49,923 bases of DNA from Chara braunii (lineage: Eukaryota; Streptophyta; Charophyceae; Charales; Characeae): assembly GCA_003427395.1 (NCBI GenBank), contig BFEA01000623.1, positions 266,079 through 316,001 of the forward strand, in the 5' to 3' direction. Positions 1 through 8,255 of this stretch are shown here, piece after piece; position 1 is the stretch's first letter, and every line of letters starts with the position of its first letter. The translations under genes were made by a program, and so were the position numbers. The notes under the pieces are model-generated. The model searched no databases and was not told where the DNA came from. It saw only the letters and a program-made list of their open reading frames with translations.

Positions 1-180
1 CCACCATAGCCAACCACTTCACACCATCTTCCTCCTCCTTCATCCATCCACCATAGCCAACCACCTCACACCATCTTCCTCCTCCATCTTCTTCATCCAT
101 CCACCATAGCCGACCACCTCACACCATCCTCCTCATCCATCCTCCTCAACCATCCTCCATACCCAACCACCTCACCCCCC
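1..180 (+). repeat. Pyrimidine-rich satellite, about 50-bp unit
   Basis: Units follow the pattern CCACCATAGCCAACCACCTC, then ACACCATCTTCCTCC and a CATC-rich spacer. About three units are visible here. The same array is much longer in copy 2 (34917-35800), so unit number varies between the two LTR copies. Confidence 0.85.
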
Positions 181-297
181 CCTCCCCTTGATCTCATTCA
201 CCAACCAAAGGCCATGATCAAAGGCGCACAAAGAAGCTAGGTATGGAGAGAGAACCTTAGGTAGGACGGTGAAACAAGTAGGGGATAAGTTGATTAG

Positions 298-298
298 G

Positions 299-330
<32 letters not shown>

Positions 331-331
331 C
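298..331 (+). repeat. CT microsatellite
   Basis: This is a run of CT dinucleotides with one interruption, inside LTR A. The second LTR copy has a comparable CT tract near 35940 and again near 36130. Confidence 0.9.
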
Positions 332-743
332 TCTTTCTCCTTCTTTCTCTCTTTCCTTCACATCTTCCTCCTTCACTACCGCCTCCTTTTTCCCGTCATT
401 GTCCTTCTCCCACATACAAAAGCCTTGGCCTTACCTTCTCCCCCTCTTCCCTCTTGGCATATCACTAACCCTTCCCCCACTCACTTGTTACATTGCGAGG
501 GAACGAACGGTGAAAGGAATCTGTCCTCACTTGGTGATGGAAGGAGGCAAGTTAGGAAAGGGACTAGAAAAAGTTGGTACTTAAAACAAGGTCAGTGGAC
601 TTGACCATTATCCCGACCGCATGACTAAGGGAAGAGATTGGCCTGGATTAAGAAAGGAAAAGGAAAAGCACAAAGGGCTAAGGAAAAGGGAACTTGGACT
701 TGTGGGAGGGATTGTGTGTTGACCTTATGTGGGGGATGCTTTG

Positions 744-751
744 TATAAATT
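744..751 (+). promoter_or_regulatory. TATA box of LTR A
   Basis: A TATAAATT follows the conserved GGGGGATGCTTTG. It is preserved at 36664-36671 in copy 2. It lies about 840 bp before the LTR end, which fits a core promoter for the element transcript. Function is inferred from the motif and its conservation only. Confidence 0.45.
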
Positions 752-1587
752 GTGATAAATTCGCAGGTGAATAGCCTAACGAGTCATTGAGCGGGATTGG
801 GCCACGGGTATGTCGGGCGACAAAGAGAAAAGGGGGTTGAGGTCAAACGGGTTGTGGACTTAACCCCTCGCCCTTGAATGAGTTTTTAAAGCATGTCTGT
901 GCAAATCAACGTCGGCTATAGCAAATTGCAAAGACATAAGGAGGCCGAGAAGGCCGCCTAGATTAAAATGAAAAATTTGGGCGTGTATGAGGGACGGGGC
1001 CCTGAAATGACTAAGGGGTGTACGAGACGAATGCTAAGGACAAAAGAAAGACATGCATGATGTATGCGACAACATAAATCACGGGTAGGATGGCCAAAGA
1101 AGGAAGCAGGCAAAGCCCTAGGGAGGCGTAGGGGGATCTCGGGATATGGTCTGTGGGCCCGAGCCGAAGGGCGGTTGCAAACCCAACAAGGCTTTAAAGA
1201 CTCCCCGCTTAGTGAAGGAATGCATGACCCAAGGAGAATGCTTGGCCTACGCATAAAAGAAGACAAACTTTCAATAAACTCCTTGAACTACTTGAGTATT
1301 GGAAGGAACAATTGCATGATAACACCTCAAAGCATTTAGAAAACCCGCGTTTTGACGAAAAGATTGGCGAGACTACCATCCGGCGAGAGGGCGGAGCTAC
1401 ATCCCCAATGTCGAAGCTCTCTAGCAAAATGGCCCATCTCCATCCATCTCAACGCACTAGGTGGGGGTGCCCTTGTGACGAATGCTCCGCGCCCTGAGCA
1501 TGAGTGCGGCCGGAGCAGAGCGAACTGGGACCTACAGTGGGGTTGACTCAAGCTCGAAAGTCTAACAGGGTACGGTCGTACAAAAAA

Positions 1588-1606
1588 TGGTGGAGGTGCT
1601 GGGTAT
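1588..1606 (+). promoter_or_regulatory. Probable tRNA primer-binding site of element A
   Basis: The sequence starting TGGTGGAGGTGCTGGGTAT begins 5 nt after the CA that ends the LTR. It opens with TGG, as required to pair with a tRNA CCA end. The next 12 bases read as an acceptor strand followed by a T-stem strand of some tRNA. I cannot name the tRNA without a tRNA set to compare. Confidence 0.45.
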
Positions 1607-3139
1607 AAGGGTTAAACTGACCCATGCGATTCCGGGGGGGGCGCCCTACGTGTGACCGTGTACACAACCAAAGAGAAGGAAATTAAACTCGAGTTTTGCT
1701 CTTCCCTTTGAGAGAATCAGAATTGAGAGTGGTTGGGCGCATGGTATGGCTAGTCCTGGAGGTATAACATGCATGCTACACACTTGATCAGCTCACTCCT
1801 TTGTGGAGTAGCTCTAGCCCCCCTCCTCCGGTGCTGGTGTTCGCTAGTCCGGAGAAGCCGCGGGCAAGTCGCATGTTGACCCTTCCTCTTCGTGTGAAAG
1901 AAGGGCTCTGGTTAACTTGTAGGCGGTTGGTGCTTCGGCTTTGTCGGGGTCCACTGAAAATCCCGCGGCGGAGTGATCCAGCCGACTGGGTGCTCTTCTC
2001 TCTTCTTCTTCCGAACCCAGCGGGCTCGTGCAATATGCACTTGAGATGCTTGAAGGAGCCTACATGAACACAACAGGTCATCAAGAAGGAACAATCCTAC
2101 CCTATGAAAGGACAGACAAACGAAGATAAAGGGAATGAAGGGAGTTGCTAGACTCCTAAGAAGACTAGCTCACCCTTGAAGACGCTCACGAAAAGGAACT
2201 AACCACTGTGTACGGAAGTTAGGGGAATGACACTCATTGTCCTAAGAGAAAACCGTGAGGTGTGGGTAGGAAGCGTTGGGTGCACCGAGGGAAAGGCACT
2301 TGTACTGTGTGTCTCACTTGGGACTTGTGAGCTGCATGAGGGGAAATTGAGCGTCCTGCCTTTCGGAAGAAATTGAGCGTCCTGCCTTTCGGAAGAAATT
2401 GAGCGTTTCGCCTTTCAGAAGGAAAGGCGGGTTGCGAGAAGTTGTTTCTATTGTAGTGCCGCCGGGTCTCATGTGTGGGAGGTTGGGCCACCGGGTTGTT
2501 AGGCAGGAGTCGGTCTCTCCCGTTGATTAGTAGCACTCCCTCCCAGGCGGACCGAGCATGGCTCGACACCTTGCCCAGGCGGGATGCGAAACGTCTCCTC
2601 AGGCGGGGCGGCTGCTTGTCGGCAGACGGAGGAGGACAACTGCATGTGGGGCAAGGAGGGAGCCTCAGAGACAATTAGTAGCCTCTCGTAGTACGGCGGG
2701 GGAAAGGCAGATTCTTATCGGACCGATGAAAGTGAATGCCCAGACGACTGACTTTTGCTTTTAACGGGGTGCGCGGGGTGATTCCCTGTACCAACGGGGG
2801 TACGCAAGAGCGGCAAAACGGGATGGGGTATTTTGGGCAAATGCAGAGGGGTAAGACCTTGTGCCGGAGCCTGGGTACCTCGCTCGCGACGGTTGAGCTG
2901 CGCTTGAGGTATGGGATAAAACTCTACCGAAAGTACTAGCGGAGATACCACATTGGGGAAGGCCGGTGAGGAGGTGATCGGTCTGTGTGTGAGATTGCTT
3001 GAACTTTTTTTTTGTGTGTATTCCCCCTATGTAAAGGTTGGCTAAGGTTTGAGTTGTTGGACGGGGCTATGATTTTAGTCTATTTCCACCCCCCTGCCTA
3101 AGTCTACACGAGTGATACATGATTGAAAGGGAGGAGGGC
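1607..3139 (+). other. Leader of element A, no supported gene
   Basis: This is unique sequence downstream of the primer-binding site. Only short overlapping open frames occur on both strands, and none resembles a known family. It includes one 26-bp tandem array, annotated separately. A retroelement untranslated leader is the most economical reading. Confidence 0.4.
2345..2422 (+). repeat. 26-bp tandem repeat, three units
   Basis: Three consecutive units begin AATTGAGCG at 2345, 2371 and 2397. The first two are identical and the third has a few changes. Confidence 0.9.
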
Positions 3140-4126
3140 AGAGGTTAGTTTGAATGGAACCAAGAAAATAATTGTACGGTATGATGGCCGATCGAAGGAT
3201 TGTACTTAGGAATGGGAAGGTTGGTTAGGGAGACCTTGGTGAGGGGTTTGAAATAATGCTCATCCGGGGGTAATCTGACCTGATCAGGAGGGTCGTTCGG
3301 TGCTCTCTTATGGAAACAGGAATCGTGCTGGAAAAACAAGATGGTGCGGTGGTTGTCGTCTCGAATTTATTCCAGCGGCTCGGAAATGTCGGTAGATGTA
3401 AAGGATGGGGTATCGGTCGTCCTCTCGGAGGAAGGAACAACCTATTAAACTGTAATGTTGAACGAGGACGCGTTCCTCTGGATAGAGACGATATGGACTG
3501 AGGTCACTCTAACAAGATTATCGCCAAGCTTGATGGATTTGGAATTCCGTTGGACGGTGGAAGCCCAAGGGTGGGTCCGCTTGTCCCAGGATGGGGAAAA
3601 TGCTACGGTCGCGGACGTGGTACTAGCGACCGCCCGGACGAATTGTTTAGGAAGGCAGAGAGGGAGGTTGTATGGGCCGTATGTCAGTTGAGGAGATGGA
3701 AATGGAGAAGGTAGATGTGCGAGTGGAACTTGGGGATAGGGGGAATGTGAGACGGCCCGTCAGAACAATAAGATGCGTGCTACCCCATTTTCTGGTGGAC
3801 GCGGTCTTCGGGACCCGGAGTAGGTTGGTGCAGATATGTCCATGATGAACCTTGGGTTGTACCAGTGCGCCAGGCAGGACTTCTTCTGGCTGTCGGTGAA
3901 AATGGGGCCCTTTGAAGGAAATTGGGCGAGGGAACTAGCCGAGGTGTTGAACTGCCTGAGCGTAGACAATGTGTATGTCCCTAGCCCGATACATTGGGGG
4001 ATAGTGTACAAAAATGTGCCAGTAGGGGAGACCTTCCTGGAAGGGGTAAAGGAATTGTTGTATGACGAAGAGGATGACCTCAGTGACGACGATGAGGGGG
4101 ATGAGATAGAGGACTATGATTTCTAA
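3140..4126 (+). pseudogene. Unrecognised protein, locus 1, module 1 (broken)
   Basis: I do not recognise the protein. The clearest part is the 96-residue open frame at 3836-4126, which contains MGPFEGNWARELAEVLNCL and then an acidic tail rich in Asp and Glu. A preceding frame holds LPHFLVDAVFG at about 3776-3810, which aligns with the start of the same module elsewhere in the window. Related modules occur at 4620-4925, 10923-11252 and 11840-12180. Shared features are a hydrophobic stretch with a Pro and aromatic residues, GPFxGxR followed by ExLxxL, and a late Tyr or Phe-(I/L)-rich helix ending in an acidic run. Frame changes and stops break the coding sequence. The earlier frames (3310-3690) are Trp-rich and hydrophobic but unassigned. 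It may be an accessory ORF of a retroelement. Confidence 0.45.
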
Positions 4127-4153
4127 GGAGAGGAACTTATTTGGGGAAAATGA

Positions 4154-4925
4154 GTGGCCGGCGATGTGAAGGAAGTGATCATGGCCAGAGAGCAGCTCCT
4201 GATGGACAACACTTTCAAAGGATGGGAGCCAAGGCGACTCACAGGGGGGGTAAAAATGTTTATACCAACGGAAAACGAATGGAAAGGAACCACGTGCGAT
4301 TGGGTTGGATTTGAAGTTGGCCCGGAACTATCATACCCTGAAGAGAATGGATCTGGAACCCAATAAGGGAAGAGGAAGGTTGGGACGAGATAGCGGAAGG
4401 AAAGGTGGAATTAGTCGGAACAATCGTTCTTTCCGAGAAGGGGTGACACTTGTTTTGCGTTGCGTTAGCGGCAGGACATGATCTGATGTGGCTTCTGGGA
4501 AATGCAGAGGCACGGATTAGAAAGGAGGGCGAAAGGTTCGCTAACAAAGGGTGGGATGAGGTCAGTGGTAGGATTGTGATGGGAGGGTGGAAGGAACTCG
4601 AGCCTCCCAGCCTGCGAACAACGGTCTGGTGCCGGAGTTCGTGGTCGATTGGTTTGGGGGTTTTGACCACATTTTAAACGTGGCCAATTCCACGGAATGG
4701 ATACAATAGAGTGTGCCTGGTTGACTGAGGAGTTCTATAGGACTTCGCTGAAGCACGGACCCTTCTACGGCGATAGAGACTGGGAGGTTCTCGTCATTTT
4801 GAGAATAGGGAAGTATGATCGTCTAGAGGCGGACGCGGAGATCTGAGATGCCATAATTAGCCGGGAAGCGACAACCGCTCCGTCCTACATAGATGATGTC
4901 TTTAAACTGTTTGAGGTGATGTGGT
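4154..4925 (+). pseudogene. Unrecognised protein, locus 1, module 2 (broken)
   Basis: This continues the two-module protein with several stops and a frame change. Visible in order are a Trp-rich segment (about 4200-4360), GTIVLSEKG followed by a GHDL motif near 4420-4490, GGWKELEPPS near 4580-4610, then FVVDWFGGFDHILNVA at about 4635-4685. The module core HGPFYGDRDWEVLVIL is at about 4757-4803, and SYIDDVFKLFE ends it at about 4880-4913. The locus 2 counterpart (11403-12180) shares GTLYLPEVGWH, GHEL, HGPFGGNRAHELLEVM and an acidic tail. The shared order of landmarks shows common descent of the two loci. Function is unknown. Confidence 0.5.
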
Positions 4926-5673
4926 TCGGCTAAGAGAGGTAGGGAGCTCGGAAACCATGATGAAATAAAAAAAGGGGGGGGATGAATGTAAGCGAAGGGG
5001 TAACGTAGGGTAGGAAGCACGCACATAGCAAAGCAGGGCGTACATGAAGACTATAACAGCGGAGGGGCATCCAGCTATTGTGGGTGCAACTGCTAATCGC
5101 AGGCAAGGAAGTAAGACCGGAAGGGCAGTACGAAATGGCCCAAAGAAGGACACTCCTTGAAGACCGGTGTCGAGACAGAAACCCCTGTGAGGGTTTTTGC
5201 CTGAGTTTTTCAAGGTTAGACGCTGTTCAACTCTTTTCGTTGGATTTGAGGAACATGATGAGATTGACGTTGCCAAAGTTATTCAGACCAACCCTATGTC
5301 TGAGAGACTTGAACCTTTTTAGAACCTGGCGTCGTTGACGTCCGATTGAGACAGCGAGAGTCGGCGGTACGACCTGTCGTCCGTGGTTCCCGACAGGGCC
5401 GCAGGGGTACGTGGTCGTGGAAAAACTGAAACTATATTATTCTACCTAAAAGATTAACAACCGCGCAATTCAGGACCTCAGTAGGCTGAAAAGAGGGAGC
5501 GGCAGTTAGAGGACGCCGACGCGAGAAAGATGGGTCACATGTTTCATTGGGCTATGAGATTTGATTTTGCGGCGGGCCCGACGTGGGAATTGCGGCTAAA
5601 AGATTGACCTATCAAGCCTACTAGACTAAGCCCCTGTCGGGTAGGTTGAGGGGCATTGGCCTTGAAGTAGGCA
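4926..5673 (+). other. No supported gene
   Basis: There are a few short open frames but no recognisable domain. The first 120 bp contain A-rich and G-rich runs, as does the equivalent region after module 1 of locus 2 (about 11250-11340). Confidence 0.4.
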
Positions 5674-5802
5674 GGTGAGCCTGCTAGGCCACCGACCGTC
5701 AAGGCCTGCTAGGCCACCGACCGGCGGGGCCTGCTAGGCCACAGGCAGGCAGGGCCTGCAAGGCCACAGGCAGGCAAGGCTTGCTAGGCCATAGGCGGAT
5801 TG
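5674..5802 (+). repeat. GC-rich minisatellite, about 28-bp unit
   Basis: Roughly five imperfect units carry GCCTGCTAGGCCACCGACCG or GCCTGCTAGGCCACAGGCAG. Each unit contains a self-complementary GGCCTGCTAGGCC-type core, so the array can form small hairpins. Confidence 0.8.
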
Positions 5803-5859
5803 CCTACTGGTATTACAATCCTTCATAAACAAGGGTTGCTCCTATATCAATGTGAAATA

Positions 5860-5943
5860 GGAGCTAGCCCAGTAGGTAACGTACCAGCCTGACATGTCGC
5901 AAATGTGGGGATCGAAGCCAGTAGGCCCCACTGGGCTAGCTCC
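5860..5943. repeat. Perfect 14-bp inverted repeat
   Basis: GGAGCTAGCCCAGT at 5860-5873 pairs exactly with ACTGGGCTAGCTCC at 5930-5943, leaving a 56-nt loop. It is the first of several hairpins running up to the U6 fragment. Confidence 0.8.
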
Positions 5944-5970
5944 TTCTGGAGCAGCCCAAGGCAGTTGGGC

Positions 5971-6032
5971 GCGGCCGATTTCGGCCGCACGATCATCAAG
6001 ATCACACGGCTGAGATCTGCCGCGCGCAGATC
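5971..6032. repeat. Two adjacent palindromes upstream of U6 fragment
   Basis: GCGGCCGATTTCGGCCGC (5971-5988) has 8-bp perfect arms around TT. GATCTGCCGCGCGCAGATC (6014-6032) has 7-bp perfect arms around CGCGC. The U6-like sequence begins three bases later. Confidence 0.8.
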
Positions 6033-6034
6033 AG

Positions 6035-6087
6035 TGTGGCCCCTGCGCAAGGATGACACACATAAATCGAGAAATCATTCAAATTTT
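6035..6087 (+). pseudogene. U6 snRNA 3'-half fragment
   Basis: From 6035 the sequence follows U6 snRNA from the TGGCCCCTGCGCAAGGATGA region through ATAAATCGAGAAAT to a terminal CAAATTTT. It has a change in GACACRC and a variant block where U6 has GGTCC. The 5' stem-loop and the ACAGAGA segment are absent. The preceding 12 bases resemble U6 only loosely (GATCAG versus GATTAG). There is no poly(A) tail or obvious target-site duplication. It is joined to hairpin-rich DNA on the left and an AT-rich array on the right. The full-length copy at 48760-48858 provides the in-window comparison. It could be a template-switch chimera. Confidence 0.75.
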
Positions 6088-6135
6088 ATTTGTTTATTTT
6101 ATATATATTTGTTGTCCTCTTCTCTCTCTCTGCCT

Positions 6136-6280
6136 ACGGTTTTACCGGGCAGTTCTGTTTGTGACGATATATATATATATATATACGGTTTATATACGGT
6201 TTTACCGGGCAGTTCTATTTGACGATATATATATATATACGGTTTTACCGGGCAGTTCTATTTGACGATATATATATATT
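6136..6280 (+). repeat. AT-rich tandem array, three units
   Basis: ACGGTTTTACCGGGCAGTTC starts units at 6136, 6196 and 6239. Each is followed by (T)TTGACGATATATATA. The last two units are 43 bp apart, and the first has a longer AT tract. Inside each unit CGGTTTTACCG is a small perfect inverted repeat. Confidence 0.9.
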
Positions 6281-6299
6281 TCTAAGGATTTGAACTCGG

Positions 6300-6361
6300 G
6301 TCGGTATCCCGACGTGTCGTGGCAGGCCACGATGGGGCGTGACCGTTGGCAAAGCCAACGG
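6300..6361. repeat. Three consecutive short hairpins
   Basis: GTCGG-TATC-CCGAC (6300-6313), TCGTGGC-AG-GCCACGA (6317-6332) and CCGTTGGC-AAA-GCCAACGG (6343-6361) are perfect short stems in series. They follow GGATTTGAACTCGGG, which resembles the reverse complement of a tRNA T-arm. This may be a structured 3' end of a small retroposon, but I cannot assign it. Confidence 0.7.
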
Positions 6362-6836
6362 AATAACAAAAAGAAGAAAAAAAAATAATTAAAAACTAAA
6401 GTCTAAAGTACAGCGCCATGTGGCGGTTTTTGAAGTGACTGGGGCTTTTGAGCCCCAGTACACCAAATAGTCCTGTGGAAACGGGCGACCATTTTTTTTT
6501 AGGTAAGTTCTTTTTGTTTTTTTCTGTTTTTGTTTTATTAGATCTCGTTTGGATTTTCATTAGATTTTCTTTCTTTAGATTTTGTTTAGATTTTTTGGTT
6601 TTGTTTTTTTTTGTGCCTGGCCGTTTCAATTCAAGGCACCCGTTCGTTTCGAACGAACGGGGCAAGAATGACTGTGCCGAACTGATTCGTCGAACTTCCA
6701 CCGACTCTTCAGGGGGTTGTGCCTCGACAATCCATCTGCGGATGGACAAACGCACCGGATGCATCTGCCGCGCTATGCGGCCTCATTCGGGTGGTTTCCT
6801 GTTCCGAAGGTTGGGCGAGTCGGGTTTTGGTAAGCG
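6362..6836 (+). other. T-rich and A-rich intervening DNA, no gene
   Basis: This contains A-rich (6365-6390) and T-rich (6490-6615) stretches, the GTTCG palindrome and short open frames without recognisable domains. It may be the upstream part of an LTR belonging to the primer-binding site at 7056, but I see no second LTR copy. Confidence 0.35.
6640..6660. repeat. 21-bp GTTCG palindrome
   Basis: CCGTTCGTT and AACGAACGG are perfect 9-bp arms around TCG. Related GTTC...GAAC stems lie at 7021-7038 and 7352-7370. Confidence 0.8.
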
Positions 6837-6852
6837 ATGAGAGAGAGAGAGA

Positions 6853-6888
<36 letters not shown>
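6837..6888 (+). repeat. GA microsatellite
   Basis: This is an almost uninterrupted GA run with one GGG interruption. Confidence 0.95.
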
Positions 6889-6890
<2 letters not shown>

Positions 6891-6952
6891 CCTACCCATC
6901 TTTAGGATGAGCAAAATTGAATGAATCTTCCCCCAGGGTAGTAGGAAATACG

Positions 6953-6971
6953 TCGCTATATATAATATATA
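6953..6971 (+). promoter_or_regulatory. Possible TATA box of a retroelement LTR
   Basis: CTATATATAATATATATATT lies about 100 bp before the primer-binding-site-like sequence at 7056. That spacing would suit an LTR with a short R-U5. AT repeats nearby weaken the call. Confidence 0.3.
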
Positions 6972-7055
6972 TATTTTAGGTCCCCCCCTTCTTGCTCAGT
7001 TCACTTCACTGTAGTTGCGGCTGTTCGTTTTTGAACGGGCAGCAGCTATATGAAG

Positions 7056-7074
7056 TGGCGCCCGAACGTGGCAC
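7056..7074 (+). promoter_or_regulatory. Lys-tRNA-like primer-binding site
   Basis: TGGCGCCCGAAC is identical to the first 12 bases of the well-known lysine-tRNA primer-binding site, and the following GTGGCAC differs from it. Bases 7058-7067 pair perfectly with 7089-7098, so the site sits in one arm of a 10-bp stem. The preceding LTR boundary is not clear. Confidence 0.5.
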
Positions 7075-7846
7075 TTAGTTTAGGCCAAGTTCGGGCGCGC
7101 TAAGGGGAAAAAAAACCTGTTGAGGGTGACTCTAGTTCTACTCTATGAAATGACTTGGGCCTTAGGGTCGTTTGTTCGTCTCAGAATGGCGAACCGCCTG
7201 CACAGGGAAACGAGGGGGGGGAGTAAGAAGAAAAGAAAGAAAGAAAAGAAGAAAGGAAGTGAAAAAAAAAAACAAAGAAAAAGTAATGATCGCGAATTTG
7301 GTCGCGGCCGCGGAACGCCCTCAGAAGGTTCTAGGGGCTGATGGGACTGCGCCTGTTCGTTTTGAACAGGCAGCTGTTAATGGTTGTATACAGACACTTG
7401 GTGGCTGCACCTGGCCGGGGGTGGCAGCTGGATGCATTGCCAAAGCTTGGGACCTGATGTTCCTAGTGGAACATCAAGATTCCCAGCCCTTGATCGAAGT
7501 TCAGATCGAGGGCCAGGCTCAGCCCCGTTTTTTGGCTGAGCCCCAAGTGGCTGCCCACCACTCCAGCAGCTATAAAAGCAGGGCTGACCAGCAGCATCCT
7601 CACTCAGTTGAGGTACTGCCCACATTTTGATTGAGTGTGGAGTGGAGAGCAGCATTATGCTGCCAGAGTGTTGAGGAGCTGTTGGTGGAGTGAGGAGCTG
7701 AGTGGAGGTCTGCAAGAGAGAGGGGAGGACTGCTGGAGGTGGCCATAGATGTGGAGCACAGCCATAGCCGCCATCTCAGCGAGGGGAAGAAAGAAGCGTT
7801 GGAGGTCTGTAGAGAGCGCGGGAGTGAGGCAGCCATAGCCACCACT
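7075..7846 (+). other. Retroelement leader with a low-confidence ORF
   Basis: A 152-codon open frame (7172-7630) begins in a Lys/Arg-rich stretch caused by an A-rich tract (7225-7285) and continues with no domain I recognise. CCTGTTC...GAACAGG (7352-7370) is a perfect 7-bp stem. Position right after the primer-binding site suits an untranslated leader or the start of gag, but neither can be shown. Confidence 0.3.
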
Positions 7847-7972
7847 TCACTTTGTAAAGTGTTGGGGAGGTGCTGCGCTGTCGTCACGGTGACTACAGCC
7901 ATACTTGGTGAAGTTTTGGGGAGGTGTTGCGCGTCGGTCACGGCGACAAAGCCATACTTGGTGGGACGCAGG
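7847..7972 (+). repeat. Tandem duplication, about 64-bp unit
   Basis: Two units share TTGGGGAGGTGYTGCGC, a TCACGGYGAC block and AGCCATACTTGGTG. A third, shorter start (GCAGGGGAGGTGTTG) follows at about 7967. Confidence 0.8.
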
Positions 7973-7989
7973 GGAGGTGTTGTTCAACA

Positions 7990-8255
7990 CTTTTTGGCGG
8001 TGACGCGGAGGCGCTGCCGTATTTTTTGCGGCGGCAACACTGAGATTTTGGCGGTGGCGCAGGAGCCCTGCCGTTTTTTTTGCGGCAGTGGCGCTGAGAT
8101 TTTGGTAGTGACGTGGAAGTGTTGCCAAAATCTTCCGGCGTCGACGGTGTTTTTCTTTGGCAGCAACGCGGAGGTGTTGTCGAACTTTTGCGGTGGCGGC
8201 GGTGCGTTCTAGGTGGTGGCGCAGAAGCGCTGCCCGTTTTGTCTTAACTGCGAGG
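7990..8255 (+). repeat. GC-rich minisatellite, about 55-65-bp unit
   Basis: This is a degenerate array of GCGGAGGCGCTGCCGT-type blocks separated by T runs and TGAGATTTTGGCGGTGGCGC. Around four to five units are recognisable. It keeps open frames on both strands because of composition, so I do not call a gene. Confidence 0.75.

Larger units (their letters stand above)
1..1582 (+). mobile_element. Family A LTR, copy 1 (left end outside window)
   Basis: This stretch recurs with high similarity and in the same order and orientation at 34916-37474. Shared landmarks are a pyrimidine-rich satellite, a CT tract, a segment beginning near GGCCATGA, a TATAAAT box and a terminal part ending in CA. The right end is placed at 1581-1582 because the two copies diverge there and a primer-binding-site-like sequence starts at 1588. 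Compared with copy 2 it lacks a segment of about 70 bp near 540 and one unit of a 191-bp duplication. There is no convincing coding capacity. The LTR interpretation is inference from the repeat pair, the TATA box, the CA end and the adjacent site. A long non-LTR repeat is the alternative. Confidence 0.6.

Noticed and set aside
5640-5802. CRISPR-like array
   Set aside because: Units are contiguous and imperfect, with no unique spacers of constant length, in a eukaryotic context.
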